Positions 7,487 to 12,189 of a DNA stretch of 12,189 nucleotides are shown piece by piece (position 1 is the first letter of the stretch; every line of letters starts with the position of its first letter). The notes beneath the pieces are model-generated. The model had not been told where the DNA came from. It did not search any database and was given only the letters and a program-made list of their open reading frames with translations. The DNA comes from JAAERC01 sp965602655 (GTDB lineage Bacteria > Zixibacteria > MSB-5A5 > GN15 > PGXB01), in the NCBI GenBank assembly GCA_965602655.1, contig CBFCZE010000085.1, positions 1 through 12,189 of the forward strand. The letters are read 5' to 3'. The position numbers and the translations under genes are program-made.

Positions 7487-8953
7487 TTAAAATAGAGATG
7501 GGTGCTTAAACCAGAAACGAGTGAGACCCTTATCTGTTCCCAGCCAGATATAATCGCCGTCAAATACCAGATCCCGAATATCATTGGAAATCAGACCATC
7601 GCTTACTGTGTAGAGAAAATGACTGTCTTTACTGCCGTCAAAAAGAAGAAGCAAACCGCTATTTGTGGCGGCCGCCACAATAGTATCGGAAACGGCAATT
7701 GAGCGGAGACCGTTATATTGGATTATTTCCGGGTAGTCTTCTATTTCGGCGCTGTTCCTGTCTATTGATTTCAGCTCATAATCGATCAGCAGCCAAATTT
7801 TTTGATCAGTATGCTTAATAGACCTTATCTCGCGCTTTCCCGATATTTTCGGAGATTTCAAATATCCCAGTTTCTCATTTGATAAATTTAATCTAAAAGT
7901 TCCAAGATGAGTACCTATCCAGATATGATTATCTATCTGGTCCAGCGATAGAATTGCATGGTTTGGCAGGATTGTCTTAAATGGGATTTCGGATGAGTCG
8001 GAATAAATATCGACAATTCCGAGTCCATATTCGGTCCCGACATAAAGCAAATTGTCGTACACCAGAAGTGATAAAATTTGGTTATGCGGTAAACCGGATT
8101 TTTGATATAAATGATCGGTTATTTCGTTTTGTTTTTTGTCGATAACTAATAATCCGTCTTCAGTACCGATATAAACTGCTTTCTCATCAGCGGCGATTGC
8201 ATTGACCCGACCCGTAAAAGATAAAAATCCGGGATTTATTTCGATATGTTCAAAACTGTTTTCTGCCCAGTCGAAAGCGGTTAATCCGGTTCGGGCATAT
8301 TCGGTATCGGAACCCCCCATCCAGAGGGTGCCGCTATCCGAAAATATAGCTGTGATATCATCCTGAATCAGTCCGTAATTTAAAGATTCCATCAAACGGG
8401 ATGTATTATCGGCGTATAAAGCGCCCAGCCCCCAGGTGCCGATCCAGTGATTAGACCAGCCATCATCGACAATATCATTTATCCGGTACTCATTATCATA
8501 CTGATCAACAAGAACACCGGTATTCATATAGTGATAACCGGGTGGAGGAATATAGTCAAAATCAAGGCCGATATGCTCTCCATTAGAAGTTTCGTCCGGT
8601 ATCTGAGATATCGGTGTCCAGCGGTCAAAAACGCCGGTATATTCATAATAACCCGACTCTGTTCTGACCCAAATTTTTTCATCATCAAACGATGCCTTAA
8701 TTTCGAATACTTCCGAATTGCTGAAACCTTCAATACCGGTTAAGGGAGGATCCCATTGTTTTTGGCTGATATTGTATCTGATAACGCCGTTGGTAGTGCC
8801 GAAATAGGCATATTTGAAGCCGACCGCAACCGAATGAACAAAAGAGAAATTGGAATAATTTACAACCAGACCGGGCAGGAACACATAGGCATAACTGAGA
8901 TAACAAAGAATAAGTAAAAAAAGAGTCAATGATAAAAGTATTGTTTTTTTCAT
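7487..8953 (-). CDS. Secreted two-component-regulator-propeller (Reg_prop) repeat protein without signalling domain
   Basis: The 488-residue product begins MKKTILLSLTLFLLILCYLS, a signal peptide or N-terminal anchor. It carries about ten blade motifs of the form xWxGTxxGLxxxD: AYFGTTNGV (49-57), IWVRTESG (94-101), HWIGTWGLGAL (169-179), LWMGG (210-214), VYIGTEDGLLVID (260-272), LYVGTEYGLGIVD (303-315), IWIGTHLGTFRL (344-355), IWLLIDYEL (386-394), AAATNSGLLLLFD (427-439) and IWLGTDKGLTRF (469-480). Such repeats are usually the periplasmic sensor of hybrid histidine kinases. Here the protein ends at the last blade, with no membrane helix, kinase or GGDEF domain after it. The role is unknown; ligand binding in the periplasm is the family-based guess. 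The frame stays open to 9142, but ATG at 8953 gives the signal peptide, has GGGA 9 nt upstream, and avoids overlapping the M20 gene, whose stop is 4 nt away. Confidence 0.87.
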   Translation of the reverse strand: MKKTILLSLTLFLLILCYLSYAYVFLPGLVVNYSNFSFVHSVAVGFKYAYFGTTNGVIRYNISQKQWDPPLTGIEGFSNSEVFEIKASFDDEKIWVRTESGYYEYTGVFDRWTPISQIPDETSNGEHIGLDFDYIPPPGYHYMNTGVLVDQYDNEYRINDIVDDGWSNHWIGTWGLGALYADNTSRLMESLNYGLIQDDITAIFSDSGTLWMGGSDTEYARTGLTAFDWAENSFEHIEINPGFLSFTGRVNAIAADEKAVYIGTEDGLLVIDKKQNEITDHLYQKSGLPHNQILSLLVYDNLLYVGTEYGLGIVDIYSDSSEIPFKTILPNHAILSLDQIDNHIWIGTHLGTFRLNLSNEKLGYLKSPKISGKREIRSIKHTDQKIWLLIDYELKSIDRNSAEIEDYPEIIQYNGLRSIAVSDTIVAAATNSGLLLLFDGSKDSHFLYTVSDGLISNDIRDLVFDGDYIWLGTDKGLTRFWFKHPSLF

Positions 8954-8957
8954 TTGA

Positions 8958-10145
8958 CTAATTCCCAAAAAATTTGAGAACCGCTTTAACCAAGAGTGAA
9001 GTACCATAAAAAATGGACTCCTCATCAACCATAAAATTGGGGTAGTGCCAGGGATTGACAGCTCCGATTTTTCGATTTCTGGAGCCCAATCGGAACATTG
9101 CCCCGGGAGCCTGTTGCAGGTAGTAAGCAAAATCTTCACCACCCATCACCTGCCCGGTTTCGACAATTTTATTCTTGCCGAATAGTTCGGTGTAACTTTC
9201 GGCAAGAATTTTATTAGCCGATAAATAGTTATCCAGAACCGGATAGTTGGCGATAAAATCTATTTTACAGCCGGCGCCGCGAGCACGGCAGATACCATTG
9301 GCCGTTCTTTTTATCAACACGGGCAGTTTTTTGATGTTATCCGGAGACAGGGTTCGAGCCGTTCCATGTAACACAGCCCTGTCGGCAATGACATTGCGGG
9401 CGGTTCCGCCGGCGATTTTCCCGAAAGTAATAACAACCGGTTTCATCGGATCAACTTCGCGCGAGGCAATTTTCTGAATTGAGCCGACCAACTCCGAAAC
9501 TACGGCTATTGCATCGACTGTCTCATGCGGTCTGGCCGCATGACCGCCTTTGCCTTTTATATGTATATCAAAATCAATCACGGCGGCCATGGTCGGGCCG
9601 TCACGCAGGCTGATTTTTCCGGTCGGCACGGTAGAATCGACATGTAATCCAAAAATCATATCTACTTTAGGTTTTCTAAACAGCCCGTCCCTTAGCATTT
9701 GAATGGCTCCGCCCGGGGGTTTTTCTTCGGCCGGCTGAAAAATGATTTTCACTTGCCCGGGCAAATCTTTTTTTAGCTCGTTTAAAATGACAGCCGTTCC
9801 CAGAACGGTTGCGATATGCATATCGTGGCCGCAGGCATGCATGATACCGTCGGTTTTGGATTTAAACGATATCCTGTTTTGTTCGGTTATCGGGAGGGCA
9901 TCAATATCGGTCCGAACAGCGGCTGTCGTTTTGCCTTTATTCCCGACCATTGCTGCCAGACCGGTGGGGATGTTGAGGGGGATAATCTTGATATGGCGTT
10001 TTTTTAATTCTTTCCTGATAAAAGCGGTTGTTTTGTATTCCAAATTGGAAAGTTCCGGGTATTGGTGAAAATGCCGGCGCCATTTAATCTGAGTTGGATG
10101 TAGTTTTTTGGCCAATTTTATAATTTTGTCATTGGTAATACTCAT
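8958..10145 (-). CDS. M20 family amidohydrolase (N-acyl-amino-acid / IAA-amino-acid hydrolase type)
   Basis: This 395-residue metallohydrolase has the normal length for the M20D group, which releases amino acids from N-acyl or N-aryl conjugates. Motifs are RRHFHQYPELS (23-33), RTDIDALP (78-85), MHACGHDMH (102-110), FQPAEE (136-141), GLHVD (166-170), GKGGHAARPH (198-207) of the lid domain, and GGEDFAYY (335-342). C105, H107, E141, H168 and H367 match the di-metal ligands of the IAA-amidohydrolase ILL2, and E140 the general base. There is no signal peptide, so it is cytoplasmic. Substrate cannot be read from sequence; hippurate, acetylated amino acids or related amides are all possible. ATG at 10145 lies 24 nt after nfi with no clear Shine-Dalgarno. 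The next gene starts 4 nt after its stop, so it is in an operon with nfi and the propeller gene. Confidence 0.94.
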   Translation of the reverse strand: MSITNDKIIKLAKKLHPTQIKWRRHFHQYPELSNLEYKTTAFIRKELKKRHIKIIPLNIPTGLAAMVGNKGKTTAAVRTDIDALPITEQNRISFKSKTDGIMHACGHDMHIATVLGTAVILNELKKDLPGQVKIIFQPAEEKPPGGAIQMLRDGLFRKPKVDMIFGLHVDSTVPTGKISLRDGPTMAAVIDFDIHIKGKGGHAARPHETVDAIAVVSELVGSIQKIASREVDPMKPVVITFGKIAGGTARNVIADRAVLHGTARTLSPDNIKKLPVLIKRTANGICRARGAGCKIDFIANYPVLDNYLSANKILAESYTELFGKNKIVETGQVMGGEDFAYYLQQAPGAMFRLGSRNRKIGAVNPWHYPNFMVDEESIFYGTSLLVKAVLKFFGN

Positions 10146-10169
10146 AGTGTAATAGTGCCCGGTATATAT

Positions 10170-10913
10170 TTATCTGCTCGGGGCCTTTCTTCTATGGTCA
10201 AAATTATTATGTCTGTAATTATTATTTCGTCTTTTGCGCTCGTCGGCCCGGCGATATTTATTGGCATACAAATGGGCCAAACGAAGCGGTTGCGGCATTC
10301 TGTATTCTCTCAGGCAATTGATAATTATCTTAAGCGAATCCTCAAGACCGCACTTATGTCCCGGTGAAATAAAAATCGGCTTGACTTTGGCACGGGAGCG
10401 GTACACATAACCGCATTCGACGTTGGCGATGCTTAACAGGCTGTATTGACCCGGTTCGCCGCCCGGTTCAACATATTTTCCTTCCAAACATTTACGGGCG
10501 CAACCGATCGACGGAGTATCCAGTAGTAACCCCAGATGCGAGGCCATTCCAAATGATAAAGGGTGGGCGATACCGTGACCGGCAAATATTACCATATCCG
10601 GTTTTACAACCAGTCTTGAAAGAGCCTTAAGGATAACCGGACCTTCGCGAAAACTAAGCAGGCTGGGGATATATGGAAAGGATATATCCATTTCGGCGAT
10701 CGTTTTTTCGATCTCGTTTAATTCGGGATATTTCATTGTTACGGCCGCGGCATTAAGACGATTGCTGTGGTTATCATAAGCGGTATCGACAGCAGTTATA
10801 TATTCCAGTTTTTCAAAACAGCTTTCTTTGATGATCAAACCGGCAAATTCGTTTTGAATTCGTCCGGCGTCGTGAGGATTTGTCGGCCAGTTATGAAGTT
10901 CTCTGAAGTCCAA
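10170..10913 (-). CDS. nfi: Endonuclease V (deoxyinosine 3' endonuclease) homologue with altered active site
   Basis: Endonuclease V nicks DNA one nucleotide 3' of deoxyinosine. This 247-residue product aligns over about 220 residues with E. coli Nfi (223 aa). It has AVDTAY (41-46, D43 = catalytic D35), the wedge and FREGP region PYIPSLLSFREGP (80-92, E90 = E89), GIAHP (114-118), SHLGLLLDTPSIG (125-137) and H214. The third catalytic carboxylate is missing: the family DGxGxxHPRR reads AGHGIAHPLS, with A111 where E. coli has D110 (codon GCC). R140 also replaces the conserved Lys of GVAK. The fold and mismatch wedge appear intact, but cleavage is doubtful. A basic, Arg/Asn-rich tail of about 30 residues follows the family end. 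Start is TTG at 10913, supported by AAAGGGG 5-6 nt upstream. It is the first gene behind a good promoter at 10962-10990, and the M20 gene follows after 24 nt. Confidence 0.92.
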   Translation of the reverse strand: MDFRELHNWPTNPHDAGRIQNEFAGLIIKESCFEKLEYITAVDTAYDNHSNRLNAAAVTMKYPELNEIEKTIAEMDISFPYIPSLLSFREGPVILKALSRLVVKPDMVIFAGHGIAHPLSFGMASHLGLLLDTPSIGCARKCLEGKYVEPGGEPGQYSLLSIANVECGYVYRSRAKVKPIFISPGHKCGLEDSLKIIINCLREYRMPQPLRLAHLYANKYRRADERKRRNNNYRHNNFDHRRKAPSR

Positions 10914-10961
10914 TAATTCCCCTTTGTTTGGTGCCGGTTGGCTGTCTTATAAGAACTTTTA

Positions 10962-10990
10962 ATTAAACGAAACAGTTTTTTGTTTGTCAA
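10962..10990 (-). promoter_or_regulatory. Sigma-70-like promoter for the nfi operon
   Basis: On the minus strand TTGACA (plus-strand 10985-10990, six of six) is followed after exactly 17 nt by TTTAAT (10962-10967, five of six to TATAAT). It would start transcription around 10955, giving a leader of roughly 40 nt before the nfi TTG codon, with the ribosome site in between. This is the best promoter match in the window. Position and spacing are seen; activity is inferred. Confidence 0.6.
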
Positions 10991-10994
10991 ACAA
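10980..10994. promoter_or_regulatory. Perfect 15-bp palindrome over the nfi -35 box, candidate operator
   Basis: TTGTTTG at 10980-10986 and its exact complement CAAACAA at 10988-10994 flank a single T. The palindrome contains the whole minus-strand TTGACA. A dimeric regulator bound here would block RNA polymerase at nfi. It lies about 145 nt upstream of the divergent OmpA-like gene and could also act on that. No such regulator is in the window. Confidence 0.4.
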
Positions 10995-11137
10995 TATTGG
11001 ATTCCATTTTCGTTTTATTTGTGATGACACTGTTCTTTTATTTTCGCAATCTTTGTCCAGCTAAACAATCACGGAAATTAGCCGATTTTAAGATAAATGG
11101 AATAGTATGTCAAAAAGGGAAATAAGACCGGTTTATT

Positions 11138-12189
11138 ATGAGAATTTTACTGGTAATATCGGCAATCGTTATTCTGATTATGCCGTCGGCACTGGCCAAG
11201 TATGATTATTTTCTCGCGGTTGGCGGGGGGTTGGGTTTAGCCACTCGAAATTCAGGAGCGCCTCCATGGTTTACTATGGGGCCGCAGTTTCATTTTAAAG
11301 TTGACACTCGTCTAAGCGATAACTGGCTTTTGGAAGTCGGTTATATAGGGTATCAATTTCATGATAATGCCGGTACCAGCAGTGAGTTTTCGCTCAGTTC
11401 CGATGAATCCGACCGCACCCGTAAATTAAAAGGATATGATTTGAGAGTGATTTTTAAACGGGTCTGGCATCCGCTCGGCAGAAAACTGGGAATAAACGGC
11501 GGTATCGGCGCCGGGCTCTCGAAATGGAGGATAGTCGATCCGGGAACCGGGATAACGCTGGCGACAACTGCCGAACGGGGCGGAACGACCGATTTTGAGG
11601 CGTCCGAGATTTTCCTGGCGACCGCGGTCGGCATTGATTACCAGTTTAAGGATGAATGGAAAATCGGTTTTAATATTCATACCAATTATATGACCGGGGC
11701 CGGGCTGGAGTTCGATAAGGTGGTTGAGGATAGTCTGGGGCGATGGAGTCTGAATGCCGGTATCTCGTTGAGTTATCTATTGGGCGGCGAAAAGAGCCGG
11801 GTAAGATGGGATGAAATACGACAACGGCCCTACACTCCGCGAAACGATATTATCAAATCAGAAAAGCCGGATGAACCCGGTAAAATCGTCGAGATGGCTT
11901 CGGTGAAGACAAAAAATATTGATTCGGATTTTGATGGTATCCCTGACGAGGATGACAAATGCCCCGATACGCCGTCGGGGGCAAAAGGTTTTATAGATAT
12001 TCGCGGTTGTCCGATTGATTCGGATGCCGACAGCTATCCGGATTATCGGGACAGGTGCCCCCACAATCAGCGGGGAGCGGTGGTGGATATCGACGGTTGC
12101 CCGATTGACAGGGATAATGACGGGGTTCCCGACGGACTCGATGACTGCCCCGGCACCGAAGCGGGAACAAAAATTGATAAATTCGGCTG
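11138..12189 (+). CDS. OmpA-like outer-membrane protein with thrombospondin type-3 repeats (5' part, cut by window end)
   Basis: The frame is open from ATG 11138 to the last base (350 codons plus two bases). It starts with a signal peptide, MRILLVISAIVILIMPSALA, cleaved before KYDYF. Residues about 21-215 have the alternating aromatic/glycine strands of a small outer-membrane barrel (FLAVGGGLGLA, WLLEVGYIGYQF, LGINGGIGAGLSKW, LNAGISLSYLLGG). A charged linker (216-260) leads into three TSP3 repeats from residue 262. In this family an OmpA peptidoglycan-binding domain normally follows; it would lie beyond the window. The protein probably ties outer membrane to cell wall. An in-frame TAA at 11123-11125 makes ATG 11138 the first usable start. 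No Shine-Dalgarno sits at proper distance; AAGGGA is about 18 nt away. Confidence 0.87.
   Translation, partial: MRILLVISAIVILIMPSALAKYDYFLAVGGGLGLATRNSGAPPWFTMGPQFHFKVDTRLSDNWLLEVGYIGYQFHDNAGTSSEFSLSSDESDRTRKLKGYDLRVIFKRVWHPLGRKLGINGGIGAGLSKWRIVDPGTGITLATTAERGGTTDFEASEIFLATAVGIDYQFKDEWKIGFNIHTNYMTGAGLEFDKVVEDSLGRWSLNAGISLSYLLGGEKSRVRWDEIRQRPYTPRNDIIKSEKPDEPGKIVEMASVKTKNIDSDFDGIPDEDDKCPDTPSGAKGFIDIRGCPIDSDADSYPDYRDRCPHNQRGAVVDIDGCPIDRDNDGVPDGLDDCPGTEAGTKIDKFG
11921..12189 (+). repeat. Thrombospondin type-3 repeat array inside the OmpA-like gene
   Basis: Three calcium-binding repeats begin at residues 262, 294 and 324 (32-, 30- and at least 27-residue units). Each has an acidic loop such as DSDFDGIPD or DRDNDGVPD, then DxCP, then a GCPID junction. 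The second loop is degenerate (DSDADSYPD). The array is cut by the window end, and a further Cys codon appears to begin at the last two bases. Confidence 0.85.

Larger units (their letters stand above)
10914..11137. promoter_or_regulatory. Divergent intergenic region between nfi and the OmpA-like gene
   Basis: This 224-nt, A+T-rich spacer separates two divergent genes. Its left part holds the nfi ribosome site, promoter and palindrome. In the right part I found no convincing plus-strand -35/-10 pair; TATTTTCG at 11039-11046 with TTG at 11019-11021 only loosely resembles a Bacteroidota-type promoter. No terminator, tRNA or riboswitch-like structure was recognised. Confidence 0.55.

Noticed and set aside
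8447..8743. Plus-strand open frame of 98 codons inside the propeller gene
   Set aside because: It is antisense to a clear repeat protein, and its composition mirrors the repeats rather than a separate gene.
8954..9142. Upstream extension of the propeller gene to 9142 (63 more codons)
   Set aside because: It would overlap the 3' end of the M20 gene in another frame, destroy the N-terminal signal peptide, and lacks a ribosome site; ATG 8953 fits better.
11107..11205. 32-codon plus-strand frame starting at ATG 11107 and overlapping the start of the OmpA-like gene
   Set aside because: There is no good ribosome site, no recognisable peptide and most of it lies out of frame within the signal-peptide region; likely chance.
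11359..12064. Three minus-strand open frames under the OmpA-like gene
   Set aside because: The plus strand has an uninterrupted frame with signal peptide, barrel and TSP3 repeats; the antisense frames are shadows.
1..12189. Search for CRISPR arrays, tRNA genes, transposases, toxin-antitoxin pairs and phage genes
   Set aside because: No regularly spaced repeats, cloverleaf-like segments, terminal inverted repeats or matching proteins were seen on either strand.

Overview
The window looks like an ordinary, densely packed chromosomal segment of a Gram-negative bacterium. The evidence is a lipoprotein-type signal, several secreted proteins, an OmpA-type outer-membrane barrel with thrombospondin type-3 repeats, and Gram-negative style peptidoglycan recycling enzymes. 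VCBS/FG-GAP and two-component-regulator propellers, a SpoIID-like protein in a Gram-negative setting, and moderate-to-low G+C suggest an uncultured lineage of the broad FCB kind (for example Zixibacteria-like). That placement is an impression and cannot be proven from the window. No tRNA, rRNA, CRISPR array, insertion sequence or prophage gene was seen.

Layout. Positions 1-2734 (+) hold a cell-wall cluster: the 3' end of a family 3 glycoside hydrolase of NagZ type, anmK, and a SpoIID/LytB-domain lipoprotein, separated by 5 and 3 nt. Positions 2810-3913 (+) hold a lone, A+T-rich gene for an unrecognised two-part protein. It abuts tsaD, which comes from the opposite direction, with no spacer. 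From 10913 down to 3914 the minus strand carries, in order of transcription, nfi (endonuclease V), an M20 amidohydrolase, a secreted propeller protein, a secreted VCBS-repeat protein, a YbbR-domain membrane protein and tsaD. Gaps are 24, 4, 111, 36 and 0 nt. Positions 10914-11137 form a divergent control region. From 11138 a plus-strand gene for an OmpA-like protein runs off the right edge.

How the genes fit together. The first cluster makes biochemical sense: a SpoIID-type lytic transglycosylase would release anhydro-muropeptides or anhydro-disaccharides, NagZ would remove GlcNAc, and AnmK would phosphorylate the anhydro-MurNAc. The nfi gene has a good sigma-70-like promoter (TTGACA, 17 nt, TTTAAT) with a perfect palindrome over its -35 box. 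This promoter could drive nfi, the M20 gene and the propeller gene. The VCBS gene has its own 111-nt leader with a tandem 10-bp repeat.

Points most worth a second look are the uncharacterised protein at 2810-3913 (SLOG-like front half, unrecognised back half), an endonuclease V with Ala in place of a catalytic Asp, and the wall-recycling cluster with a SpoIID partner. I did not find a clear, complete novel system; most of the window is housekeeping.
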